The translations under genes and the position numbers were made by a program. Shown in pieces: positions 22,281-33,213 of a stretch of DNA of 64,000 nucleotides; within the stretch, counting starts at the first letter, position 1, and the number at the start of each line of letters is the position of its first letter. This DNA comes from Diphasiastrum complanatum. Taxonomy: Eukaryota; Streptophyta; Lycopodiopsida; Lycopodiales; Lycopodiaceae. The DNA lies in NCBI GenBank assembly GCA_029204225.1, contig CM055102.1:37506585-37570584 (forward strand), written 5' to 3'. The notes under the pieces were generated by a model that was given only the letters and a program-made list of their open reading frames with translations, was not told the DNA's origin and searched no databases.

Positions 22281-23200
22281 TGTAGCGCCGGCGCCTCAAA
22301 GGGCGCTGGGACTTGAGCGGTTTCCCCAACACGCGCTTAAGTCTAACATTCATCCATCATGCACTTACGTAAAAGCCAACTCAGAATCGTAACAAGCTTA
22401 ACCATTCAGACTTAAGAAAACTGGAATCCCAACCAACCCGAAAGCCAACTCAGAATCCGTCCCCAAAAGGTAACCAAAGGCAAAGACAAGCCACACATGA
22501 AACCCAAGGCATAGTGGTCGCCAAACTGACCAATTGGCATAGCGGCAAGCCCCATGTCGATGACAGGGACCCTTAGGCGCCAGCGACGCAAAAAGGTTGT
22601 AGTAAGGGTCCTTCCACTTGGACCAGTCCCGGAGGCGAAACCGAAATGGTAATCATCCCCAAGGATCAACTTTATTAGATTTGGAAGAGGTTACATTCAT
22701 ACATAGACTGACCGGTCTCGGGGCCACCAACACGTGCTGGGCATTGTGCCTGGCTCGTGCTGGTAGAGGGAGCTGAGACCTGGCGACTCGATTCCTGGCG
22801 CTGGTTGAGCTGCCCAAGTTTCTGTCTGCCGGACTCCCCCTATAGTTCTGCTGTGATTCGGCGCACCCCCTCTGGTTTGAAACATAGTGCTTTCTGGTAA
22901 AGCACGCTTTTTAGGACTTAGTTTTTATTTTGTTGATTAAGCCTGGCAAGCCTGGCAGAATCAGTCTGGCTCCCGGACATGGGTCCCGGGAGCCGTCCCG
23001 GCGGCCGAATCAACCTGCTTTCCTGACTAGGCCATGACTCGAGCTCCAGAGCTAGCTCATGACTTTGTGACTACTTGACTGGCTCACCACAGGTCGGAGG
23101 CTCAGTCCTTGACATTCTAACTTGCTCTGGGACCTTAGGGAGTGTCACCCCTTTGAGTCTTACAGGGCACGCTGGGTGCACCCAAGTCAGCTTTACAACA
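22281..23200 (-). repeat. B1 3' LTR
   Basis: 920 bp, + strand TGTAGCGCCG...TTTACAACA; preceded (in element sense) by a purine-rich tract at about 23201-23212. Confidence 0.92.
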
Positions 23201-23221
23201 TCCTCCCCTCGTTTGAGAAAG

Positions 23222-23237
23222 CTGATGTCCTCATCAG
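23222..23237 (-). promoter_or_regulatory. Hairpin before the B1 polypurine tract
   Basis: CTGATG-TCCT-CATCAG on the + strand (CTGATG-AGGA-CATCAG in element sense): 6-bp stem, same loop as in family A. Confidence 0.6.
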
Positions 23238-23567
23238 GGCCAAACTAGAACCTAAGACTCATGGCACGGGCTTAATTCACCGGCCAGACTTTAGTCACAT
23301 ATACAAGGGCACGGGCTTGATTCACCGGCCAAAGGAAACCAACTGTAAAGCAGAGCAATGATATTGTGTTTTACACCCAGCACAGGAAAAGTGTGGATCT
23401 AGTTCACTTACGTAAAACCTGTGTGAAGCTGCTGCACTTAGACATCAAACTGAAGCTCACTCCTCAATGAGAAATGCGGCTTACTTTATTAGCATGAAAG
23501 AAAAAGGTACTCACGGCTCCCTTAAGCCTCAGATATGTCGCTGTCGTCGCACATCTGGATGAGTCCC

Positions 23568-25781
23568 CTAGGACTCTAGATATTTCATTTGGTCGTCCAG
23601 GTTGAGCTCCTTGAGCTCTGCATCGGCACTTAGATTCACCTTTGACGTAGAAACTGCAGGCAATGTTGGCTCCATTTGACCTCGCGTCAACTGTTTTGTC
23701 ACTGTTGGATGTCTTTCATTAAAAAGATGAGTTTTCGCTTGGTCACACCAGGTGAGCTCCTTGAGCTCTGCATCGGCACTTGAATTCACCTTTGATGTAG
23801 AGACTATAGGCAATTTTGGCTCCATTTGTTCCCGTGCCAGCTGGTCTGTCACTGTTGGTTGTCCTTCGTTAAATAGGTGAATGAGATTGGGAGGAATGGT
23901 TGGCTCAGGTTCATTTGTGTCGTTCTTTTCTAGTTGGTCCCCTGGCACAGCTCTGACGACACAAGGTCTCCTGCCATTATATAATAACACAAGGTTAACC
24001 CCTTTTGCCAAGAAGGCCACCACATGTTCGTTAAACCAACTTAATCCCAAAATAGCGTCGAAGGCATCCATCTTCAAGATTGTGAACGTTAGTCGATTCT
24101 TCCAGGCTCCCAGAGAGATTGGTAAGTTGGTTGCCAATCTACAAGTGGTCATTGTACCTTTCGCGGTCTCCACACAAATAGGAGTCACATTTTCTTCACA
24201 TTGGATGTCCAATTCTCCTGTCAGTTTTTCTGACAAGTAGTTATGAGACGCCCCCAGGTCTACCATGAAGTAAATGATCCTGCCTTGAATACAGCCTTTC
24301 AGGTACAATAACTTGGATCCTCTCGCAGGAGTCGCCATAAGATGTTCACGATAAGCCGCAAGTGCCCCTATCTGTTGCAAGGCATTCAGGTCAGACTCCG
24401 TCAAATCCGTTTCTGGGTCCTCTTCATCATCTTGTTCACCATCTTCTTGATCAAATGCCTCTCTCTCCATCCTATCAAATCCTTCAATGGCAGCCATGAT
24501 TTGCTTATTCAATGGTTTGGGGCATGATCTCCAAGAGTGACCTTGCTGATGACAGTTGAAGCAACGCATGGAACTGCCCACTGTTGGTGAGCTGTTGCTG
24601 TGACTAGTCGAAGATCCAACATTGTTTCTTCTCTGGAACATGTTCCCTCCATTGTTGCCTTGGTTGCCAAACCCTGTTTTTGTTGGGAATTTATTCACGC
24701 TACTCGAGGCTTGGTTGCCATTTGGAGTTGAGTCCCCTCTTGAAAAGAAGCTCGGACTCGGTCTGGATCCACTAAATACTCTTGTTGAGGTTGCGGGAGC
24801 AGCTGGTGCCAATGTGCTCTCATAATCACAAACCATTTCAGCCGCTCGAATAGTTGAATTGAAATCATGGGGCATGTAGCTGTCTATCGCACGTCGGGTC
24901 CAGGATTGCATTCCAGACAATAGGTAATGAGTTTTGTCCGCCTCGGACATATCTGCAATAACCCATACACTCTGTCTGAATCTATTGAGGTACTCTCGCA
25001 ATGACCCTTTCTGTTTGAGCCCCGATAATTCTGTCCTCAATCTCATGTGTGAATCCTTCGGTATGAACTCCTCTCGTAACGCGGCTTTGAATGCGTCCCA
25101 TGTTTGAAAATGCATTCCTGCCATCCGGTACCAATTTGTAGTGTAGCCCTCAAAATATGCTAATGCCAAGTCAGTTCTTTCTTCCTCAGGAGTGTTCATT
25201 AGACGGAAGTAATGGTCCATGTGAAACAACCAATCTTCCACAACTCGAATATCACGCTCTCCTTTGAAAGTAGGTGGTGCTTTCACTTTGGCAGTCTTTC
25301 TTGGGCCCTCCGTGGTTCGCGCTCGTGGTTCTCTTGGTATCTGTGGAGGAGGCGCCACTGCATTCTCCCTAGTTGCTTCCAACTCTTCAAACCTGGCTTC
25401 GAGCTGTGTTAGCCCGTCTCTCATTTCTCTAGCAAGGTTAATTTGGGTAAGATTCATGGCTCGCAAGGATGTTTGCCATTCTTTCCTTTCGGTTTCTCTA
25501 TCCTTCTTCACCTCGCTAAGCATAGCCGTCATTGCGCTTGATAAATATTGCCGCATCTTCACTTCAAAGAGGTCCTGTTGTGCCTCTGGCAAGGGTTCAT
25601 CTCTTGGTGTAGGTTCAGAAGGGCCACCCATCTCTTCATGGAGGGGCGCCACTGTGGAGTGCATACGCTCTTTCTTTCTCGACTTGGACCTGGTGCCATC
25701 TCGATGCATGCGAGAGCTGTATTCTCGAGTCAGCTCTTCTCCGTCCGTCAGTGCTCGTAACTCTTCAAGATGGTCCTCCAT
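23568..25781 (-). CDS. Gag-protease polyprotein of B1
   Basis: 737 codons, uninterrupted. The N-terminal ~150 residues are charged and probably helical. The Retrotrans_gag capsid domain is at about 180-300 (VEDWLFHMDHYFRLM, YFEGYTTNWYRM, REYLNRFRQSVW). A Ser/Asn-rich linker follows. One zinc knuckle CX2CX4HX4C begins at Cys407. A retropepsin-like domain follows with FMVDLGASHNYLS (Asp508) and later ILGLSW. The catalytic triplet is D-L-G instead of D-S/T-G, while the related E protease has DSG, so proteolysis may be impaired. The C-terminus holds a ~50-residue tandem repeat (DNA period 150 bp, 23600-23885). Gag would form the cytoplasmic particle; enzymes must come from elsewhere. Confidence 0.9.
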   Translation of the reverse strand: MEDHLEELRALTDGEELTREYSSRMHRDGTRSKSRKKERMHSTVAPLHEEMGGPSEPTPRDEPLPEAQQDLFEVKMRQYLSSAMTAMLSEVKKDRETERKEWQTSLRAMNLTQINLAREMRDGLTQLEARFEELEATRENAVAPPPQIPREPRARTTEGPRKTAKVKAPPTFKGERDIRVVEDWLFHMDHYFRLMNTPEEERTDLALAYFEGYTTNWYRMAGMHFQTWDAFKAALREEFIPKDSHMRLRTELSGLKQKGSLREYLNRFRQSVWVIADMSEADKTHYLLSGMQSWTRRAIDSYMPHDFNSTIRAAEMVCDYESTLAPAAPATSTRVFSGSRPSPSFFSRGDSTPNGNQASSSVNKFPTKTGFGNQGNNGGNMFQRRNNVGSSTSHSNSSPTVGSSMRCFNCHQQGHSWRSCPKPLNKQIMAAIEGFDRMEREAFDQEDGEQDDEEDPETDLTESDLNALQQIGALAAYREHLMATPARGSKLLYLKGCIQGRIIYFMVDLGASHNYLSEKLTGELDIQCEENVTPICVETAKGTMTTCRLATNLPISLGAWKNRLTFTILKMDAFDAILGLSWFNEHVVAFLAKGVNLVLLYNGRRPCVVRAVPGDQLEKNDTNEPEPTIPPNLIHLFNEGQPTVTDQLAREQMEPKLPIVSTSKVNSSADAELKELTWCDQAKTHLFNERHPTVTKQLTRGQMEPTLPAVSTSKVNLSADAELKELNLDDQMKYLES

Positions 25782-25849
25782 TATAGTCAGAGGTGTACTT
25801 CCAACAGATTATCGCCTCAATCCTTTTTATATTTGAAGCTCTCCCTTCT

Positions 25850-26599
25850 GTCAGCCGGGCCCCACAGCTCTCTTTTCTTCTTTATTAAATCAGCTTCAAT
25901 GAAAATATCCCTTCCTCAAACTTAGCACGCCCACATCACCTGAGAGCCAAGTAGGAACCAGGTCATTTGTGTCCAAGCAAGCACACGACAAACGGAACAT
26001 ACCAACCAAAGCAAACATAGAGGATCCCTCTCAAGCCACAAACCCCCCCTGAGACCGGACGTAGGACCTTTGCCTAGCCGCGCCCACACAAATCTATCAC
26101 AGAATTAGCCCACGGGGAAACATCCATCCAACCTTCCGTGCTTTCACCATTAAGCAGCACATTGCCTCAGTCACGCCCCACCACTTTTTGGTCGATAGCC
26201 CTTATAGCTAAACGATCGGCAGCTATCCCGCACCGGCAGCTAACCACCCGTGCTTTACACCCGAATTCGAGCAGCATCTCTGTATCAATGGTTAACCCGT
26301 ACAGTTCGAATATGTCGCCCCGCACCCCACAAGGTACAGACCGTGCTTTCACCTACCTAAGCAGCACTTTGCCTCATCCGTCCTACGTGCAGACAGCGCC
26401 AGGCCCGAACCGCGAGAACTGACCGTGCTTACACCTCGAGGGCAGCACTTTGACTCATCAAGTCCCCCGTTCTGCCGACCACCCCGACCGTGGACGCACC
26501 CGTGCTTACACTGTGGGCAGCACCTTGCGCAACGGTTGTCCTGACAAATCCCAAAAACGTGGCCATCCCTGTGAGACTTGCGTAGCTGACCGGCTAGTC
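25850..26599 (-). promoter_or_regulatory. B1 leader with GTGCT...AGCAC hairpins
   Basis: Between primer site and gag, inverted pairs lie at 26138-26160, 26343-26366, 26425-26448 and 26502-26523, plus a degenerate one near 26248. They are the same motifs as in family A leaders and E. The segment 25930-26165 also matches the E leader at 33214-33512. Confidence 0.65.
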
Positions 26600-26612
26600 G
26601 GCTCTGATACCA
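26600..26612 (-). promoter_or_regulatory. B1 primer-binding site (tRNA-Met)
   Basis: GGCTCTGATACCA on the + strand, the complement of TGGTATCAGAGCC, two bases from the 5' LTR. Confidence 0.88.
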
Positions 26613-26614
26613 CA

Positions 26615-27534
26615 TGTAGCGCCGGCGCCTCAAAGGGCGCTGGGACTTGAGCGGTTTCCCCAACACGCGCTTAAGTCTAACATTCATCCATCATGCACTT
26701 ACGTAAAAGCCAACTCAGAATCGTAACAAGCTTAACCATTCAGACTTAAGAAAACTGGAATCCCAACCAACCCGAAAGCCAACTCAGAATCCGTCCCCAA
26801 AAGGTAACCAAAGGCAAAGACAAGCCACACATGAAACCCAAGGCATAGTGGTCGCCAAACTGACCAATTGGCATAGCGGCAAGCCCCATGTCGATGACAG
26901 GGACCCTTAGGCGCCAGCGACGCAAAAAGGTTGTAGTAAGGGTCCTTCCACTTGGACCAGTCCCGGAGGCGAAACCGAAATGGTAATCATCCCCAAGGAT
27001 CAACTTTATTAGATTTGGAAGAGGTTACATTCATACATAGACTGACCGGTCTCGGGGCCACCAACACGTGCTGGGCATTGTGCCTGGCTCGTGCTGGTAG
27101 AGGGAGCTGAGACCTGGCGACTCGATTCCTGGCGCTGGTTGAGCTGCCCAAGTTTCTGTCTGCCGGACTCCCCCTATAGTTCTGCTGTGATTCGGCGCAC
27201 CCCCTCTGGTTTGAAACATAGTGCTTTCTGGTAAAGCACGCTTTTTAGGACTTAGTTTTTATTTTGTTGATTAAGCCTGGCAAGCCTGGCAGAATCAGTC
27301 TGGCTCCCGGACATGGGTCCCGGGAGCCGTCCCGGCGGCCGAATCAACCTGCTTTCCTGACTAGGCCATGACTCGAGCTCCAGAGCTAGCTCATGACTTT
27401 GTGACTACTTGACTGGCTCACCACAGGTCGGAGGCTCAGTCCTTGACATTCTAACTTGCTCTGGGACCTTAGGGAGTGTCACCCCTTTGAGTCTTACAGG
27501 GCACGCTGGGTGCACCCAAGTCAGCTTTACAACA
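26615..27534 (-). repeat. B1 5' LTR
   Basis: 920 bp, same as 22281-23200 with no difference found by eye; followed by target duplication ACTGG (27535-27539). Confidence 0.92.
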
Positions 27535-28158
27535 ACTGGTCTTCGAGGAGGTAGCTTAGCTAGGAGTTCCTCCGGAAACACATCGCTAAATTCTTCTAGT
27601 AGATCTGCCACTTATTTTGGCAAGTTTTCTTGTCGCACGCTTTTCCCTTCTGGGACTTCTCGGCAGATGCAAAGAAAGCACTTTGACCTTTTTCCTTTCG
27701 TCATTCTTTTCATCGCTTATGTTGCAACCAGATTTTGTTCAATATCGGTATCCTTAGCATTTCCTCCGAGCAGGGCTTTTGTCAGGCAGATTTGTCCCTT
27801 GTAATCCAAGAGGACCAAGTTTGAGCTCCTACCCAAAACTGCGATACAGTGTTCATTTCACCAAGGGAGGCCCAAAATCACATCGAAGGCATCCATCTCT
27901 AAAATCACAAAGCTAAGTTTAGCTTTCCATCTTCCAATCTGCACCGGGATGTTCATTGTCGCTTTGTCTGCATCTAGTGCTCCCTTCGCTGTTTTTACCT
28001 TGAGAGTAGATGTAACATTCCTGGTCGGCAAGCTGAATTGTTCCACTACGCTCCTTGAGATATAGTTATGTGAAGCTCCGGAGTCGATCATGAAATCTGA
28101 CTTCCTCTCCACGATCTTTCCTGATAAGAATAACAATCTTGAACTAGTCTTGGGGATT
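27535..28158 (-). pseudogene. Element E protease and protease-RT linker
   Basis: Minus-strand reading from 28158 gives FMIDSGASHNYISRSVVEQF (retropepsin D-S-G), LSFVILEMDAFDVILGLPW, then a stop-broken linker ending VADLLEEFSDVFPEEL and PPRRPVV, which continues into the RT at 22277 once B1 is removed. Three in-frame stops are visible in the linker. Upstream, A3 interrupts at GGATT (28154-28158). Gag is almost wholly missing: beyond A3 the E sequence goes straight to leader. Confidence 0.8.
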
Positions 28159-29376
28159 TGTAGCGCAGGCATCCCAAAGGGAGCCGGGAACCACGACTTA
28201 GCTTCCCAGCCTTCAACTCTTGCCATCCAAACCCACTTGACATACAAGCAGCCAACTCGCCAACAACGATCAGACTTAACCAACATGAAGTTCCGAAAAC
28301 CAACATTGAGATCCAACCTGGCGCCATGCCAGATCGGGGGTCCCGATGTGGGTGACTTCCCTCCAAGCAAGCCGCCCGACATACATCAAACTTAACCAAC
28401 TCGAAGCTTCGTTACAAACGAGTAACATCCATTCCAAGCAAGCGGTCTGACTTACATCAGACTTAACCAACTGAAAGCTTCGTCACGAGCGCTGGAAGCC
28501 AACCTGGCGCCACGCCAGACTGGACAGCCATAAACAGGTAACATCCACCCAAGCAAGCCATCCAACTCAGCCGACAGGTTAGAGCCCGTTCCCCAAGAGC
28601 TTAACCCATTCACGTTCATGCAAGGAACACTCAGAACCACAAGCCACGACAGATATGGAAACAACCAGTTCCTGAACCAAATGGTCCCGACAGCATACCG
28701 TTGGCGCCACGGACCGAATGGTCCCGACGGCATACCGCTGGCGTCCCGGGATACGACCCTCAGCTATGTGCCAAATTAAAAATTTGGAAAGCGGCCTTAC
28801 AACTGGCGCTTTTACCGAACACTGAAACCCAGCAGGTAATCAGAGTCAGTTTGAGGAAAATCCCACTTTATTGATAAATCTGAGAAGGTTACATTTCAAG
28901 TGTGTGACCGACCCTAGTCTCCGGGGCGCTAGCATGCCAAGGCGAGAGCCATGACAACATTCCAGCAAGGGAGGCTGAGACTTGGTTGGAGCTCGCCCTG
29001 AGTCGCAACCCGCACTCCCCTATAGTATTGGTGTGATTCGGCACCTCCCCTCATAACAAGCACTCTACCTAAGCTGGTAAAGCACGTTTTTCTCTCTCTA
29101 GGATTTTCTCTTTCTAGAAAGTCATTTTCTCTCTCTAGATTTTATTGATCCCCAGGCTTCCTTTAATCATGCCTAGATCGTGTGAGGTGATTGCACATCG
29201 ATCTGAGCTCTCTGGACTCCGCTAGAACCGATCAAAGATTTTCAGCCATAGGAACTTGGCGCCGGCTGGATTCTGGTCACAGTGGCGCCGGGAGCAGCAG
29301 GGGCACTGCTGGCGCCGGGGACATAGCTGGCGCCAATGGCGCCGAAAGTAAAGCTTGTAAAGGTAGCTTTACAACA
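28159..29376 (-). repeat. A3 3' LTR
   Basis: 1218 bp, TGTAGCGC...TTACAACA on the + strand; lacks 27 bp relative to its partner in the GGCGCC cluster. Confidence 0.9.
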
Positions 29377-29395
29377 TCCACCCCACCTTTATAAA

Positions 29396-29415
29396 ATCTG
29401 ATGTCCTCATCAGAT
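29396..29415 (-). promoter_or_regulatory. Hairpin before the A3 polypurine tract
   Basis: ATCTGATG-TCCT-CATCAGAT, perfect 8-bp stem, conserved position next to the purine tract (pyrimidine run CCACCCCACC on the + strand at 29379-29388). Confidence 0.6.
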
Positions 29416-30729
29416 GTCAGATTAAAGTAAAGGTGTCTCCCAATTAAAATGACTATACATTTATGCTACTTGGCACAGTACTCAATTTACTGGCCACTTT
29501 TTATTAACATTGAAGCTGGCACACCACAAGTCGGAGGCTCAGCTCTTTGTACTGAAAAATTACATAACTTGAAACAAATATCTTTGTCTGGGAAAAGCGT
29601 AGATTTGATATCGCTTTCGTAAAACCCGAGAGCCTTATTAACTGGTGACAGAAGCCTTTCTTTGAAATGTTCGCCCCTGTCGCTTCTGACTTTCGACTTT
29701 GGAACTCCTTTGAGCTCCTGATTTGTCCTTGATGCACTTTGTGTTGAGCTCCCTGAGCTCCAGATTTGTTCGGTTCCGCATAGGTATCAAGGCTCCCTGA
29801 GCCGAAGGATTTATCGTTTGATTACCCACTTTATGGTCCACTCTGTGCCTTGTTGCTTCTGCACCTTGATTTCTCTCCTTGTCCCAGCCTGATCTTGATA
29901 CTTTTCCATCTTGGCTCTTTAAGGTAGGCAAAGATTGAGTACTCCGCAATGCACCTCTCACTTAGCTTGAAGTAGCTCTTTGAATCAACCCAAATGTAAC
30001 CATTGACCTCGTGAAAAGCCAAAGGGTCGCACCAGTTTGATCCGCATCCGAACTATCTCTTCGCGTTTGTTTGAAGCACCATGTCCGTCGCGCAAAACTT
30101 GACTTTCACAATTCCATCACTGGTCAGTTGCCTCACATTCAAAAACAAGAAGTGTACGTCGAGCTTGGCTTCAAGTAGCTCTCTTTGATTCAGACACATG
30201 CACCCAGAGTTTGCACTAGTCCGATCTCAACGCGAACTATCCCTTAGCGTCCGTTCGAAATACCAAGTCTCTCATGCAGGACTCAACTTTCACAGATCCT
30301 TCATTGATCAGCTGCCTTACACATAACACAAGCCAGCGTACTCATATGTTTCCTCATCATTGCTGGTCCAGAGAAAGCCTATAACAAACTTTCCTTTCCA
30401 CAACAAAAACTTGTCAACTTATTAGGTCCAAAGTTCGCCAGTCTCCTCGTGTGAGTATGGCTAGGTCACCTTGAATTTGCCCCCATTTTGATCAACTTTC
30501 ATTCAAAATTTGCCCCAAGAGAGAGGTGTGTGTGATAGTTCCCCTCCACTTAATAAATCAGCTGATCGGACTTAGAGTAGAGTTCTTCGGACAAAAAGCC
30601 TTTCCAACACTTTGCTTCCCATCTGCTAGGATTATGGCTCGATCCAACTTGTTGCCAATCTCTGAAGAGGATCCTAGTCTTTTCCCCTTTGAGGAAAAAC
30701 CCAACTGATACTGGATATCACCCATGCTC

Positions 30730-31232
30730 AGTGAGTTTCAGTTCCGAAGGTGGCCGTCCCAAAAATGAAGACCAACTGCTATAGAAGATCTCCCCTGAAA
30801 TTGCCCTTTCCAACTTTTGACTTCCTGCTTGCGTCTGGTGGGCGTTGTCGCAAATGAAACTAACCCAAGAAACAGGCTAGCCATCCATCCTTTGCAAACA
30901 TTGAGTCATTTCGTTGTCGTTCACGTGCGAGTACTTGAACTGCAAATCCGTCGCACAGATTCTGGATATCGCTCATGCTCAGTGAGTTTCAGTTCCGAAG
31001 GTGGCCGTCCCAAAATGAAGACCAACTGCTCCATAGAAGATCTCCTCTGAAATGGCCCTTTCCAACTTTTGACTTCCTGCTTGCGTCTGGTGGGCGTTGT
31101 CGCAAATGAAACTAACCTAAGAAACAAGCTAGCCATCCATCCTTTGCAAACATTGAGTCGTTTCGTTGTCGTTCACGTGTGAGTACTTGAACTGCAAATC
31201 CGCCCCACAGATTCTGTAGTCCTCTTTGTTTG
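30730..31232 (-). repeat. 251-bp tandem duplication in the A3 internal region
   Basis: The segment starting GTGAGTTTCAG at 30731 repeats at 30982. A4 has the same duplication (39850 and 40101). A1 and A2 have one copy. Confidence 0.75.
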
Positions 31233-31953
31233 ATGGTATCAGCCTTCAAAAGAAAAGGTTCCTTCTCGAGCCATCAGCTCCTTGTATCACAAGCAATCAT
31301 GCAAACCAGGCAAAGCACGAGTACTAAGACTCACCACGAATACGTACAAGTAAGACACTCAGGCAGGTTTACTAACAAGTAACAAAGACAAGGTCCCCCT
31401 TTGAGATGGTCCTGCCAACGGACCTTTGCCTGGCCGCGCCCATACAAATCGATCACAGAATCAGCCCACATAGGACACCCCTCCAACCATCCGTGCTTTC
31501 ACCATTAAGCAGCACATTGCCTCAGTCACGCCCCACCACTTTTTGGTCGATAGCCCTTATAGCTAAACGATCGGCAGCTATCCCGCACCGGCAGCTAACC
31601 ACCCGTGCTTTACACCCGAATTCGAGCAGCATCTCTGTATCAATGGTTAACCCGTACAGTTCGAATATGTCGCCCCGCACCCCACAAGGTACAGACCGTG
31701 CTTTCACCTCCCTAGGCAGCACTTTGCCTCATCCGTCCTACGTGCAGACAGCGCCAGGCCCGAACCGCGAGAACTGACCGTGCTTACACCTCAAGGGCAG
31801 CACTTTGACTCATCAAGTCCCCCGTTCTGCCGACCACCCCGACCGTGGACGCACCCGTGCTTACACTGTGGGCAGCACCTTGCACAACAGTTGTCTTGAT
31901 GAACCCCAAACCGTGGCCATTTCCGTGAGATCCGCATAGCTGACCGGCCAGTC

Positions 31954-31966
31954 GGCTCTGATACCA
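31954..31966 (-). promoter_or_regulatory. A3 primer-binding site (tRNA-Met)
   Basis: GGCTCTGATACCA on the + strand, two bases from the 5' LTR start at 31969. Confidence 0.88.
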
Positions 31967-31968
31967 CA

Positions 31969-33213
31969 TGTAGCGCAGGCATCCCAAAGGGAGCCGGGAA
32001 CCACGACTTAGCTTCCCAGCCTTCAACTCTTGCCATCCAAACCCACTTGACATACAAGCAGCCAACTCGCCAACAACGATCAGACTTAACCAACATGAAG
32101 TTCCGAAAACCAACATTGAGATCCAACCTGGCGCCATGCCAGATCGGGGGTCCCGATGTGGGTGACTTCCCTCCAAGCAAGCCGCCCGACATACATCAAA
32201 CTTAACCAACTCGAAGCTTCGTTACAAACGAGTAACATCCATTCCAAGCAAGCGGTCTGACTTACATCAGACTTAACCAACTGAAAGCTTCGTCACGAGC
32301 GCTGGAAGCCAACCTGGCGCCACGCCAGACTGGACAGCCATAAACAGGTAACATCCACCCAAGCAAGCCATCCAACTCAGCCGACAGGTTAGAGCCCGTT
32401 CCCCAAGAGCTTAACCCATTCACGTTCATGCAAGGAACACTCAGAACCACAAGCCACGACAGATATGGAAACAACCAGTTCCTGAACCAAATGGTCCCGA
32501 CAGCATACCGTTGGCGCCACGGACCGAATGGTCCCGACGGCATACCGCTGGCGTCCCGGGATACGACCCTCAGCTATGTGCCAAATTAAAAATTTGGAAA
32601 GCGGCCTTACAACTGGCGCTTTTACCGAACACTGAAACCCAGCAGGTAATCAGAGTCAGTTTGAGGAAAATCCCACTTTATTGATAAATCTGAGAAGGTT
32701 ACATTTCAAGTGTGTGACCGACCCTAGTCTCCGGGGCGCTAGCATGCCAAGGCGAGAGCCATGACAACATTCCAGCAAGGGAGGCTGAGACTTGGTTGGA
32801 GCTCGCCCTGAGTCGCAACCCGCACTCCCCTATAGTATTGGTGTGATTCGGCACCTCCCCTCATAACAAGCACTCTACCTAAGCTGGTAAAGCACGTTTT
32901 TCTCTCTCTAGGATTTTCTCTTTCTAGAAAGTCATTTTCTCTCTCTAGATTTTATTGATCCCCAGGCTTCCTTTAATCATGCCTAGATCGTGTGAGGTGA
33001 TTGCACATCGATCTGAGCTCTCTGGACTCCGCTAGAACCGATCAAAGATTTTCAGCCATAGGAACTTGGCGCCGGCTGGATTCTGGTCACAGTGGCGCCG
33101 GGAGCGGCGCCGGCGCCGTTGGCGCCGGGAGCAGCAGGGGCACTGCTGGCGCCGGGGACATAGCTGGCGCCAATGGCGCCGAAAGTAAAGCTTGTAAAGG
33201 TAGCTTTACAACA
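31969..33213 (-). repeat. A3 5' LTR
   Basis: 1245 bp with the complete GGCGCC cluster (about 33069-33180). Confidence 0.9.

Larger units (their letters stand above)
22281..27534 (-). mobile_element. Family B LTR retrotransposon B1 carrying only gag-protease (complete, young)
   Basis: Two 920-bp LTRs (22281-23200 and 26615-27534) appear identical by eye and are flanked by duplication ACTGG. The primer site is 26600-26612 (minus). The leader has hairpins. One long ORF (23568-25781) encodes Gag and a protease-like domain. Between the ORF end and the 3' LTR there are only about 370 bp, so there is no room for RT, RNase H or integrase. This matches the class of terminal-repeat elements with a Gag gene (TR-GAG). 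Its LTR is that of the chromovirus remnant at 5343-13184. Confidence 0.92.
28159..33213 (-). mobile_element. Family A element A3 (complete)
   Basis: LTRs are 28159-29376 (1218 bp) and 31969-33213 (1245 bp), with duplication GGATT at 28154-28158 and 33214-33218. The only large LTR difference is a 27-bp GGCGCC block missing from the 3' LTR. The primer site is 31954-31966. The leader hairpins lie at about 31490-31880. A 251-bp tandem duplication (about 30730-31230) is shared with A4 but not A1 or A2. No coding capacity for Gag or Pol. Confidence 0.93.
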
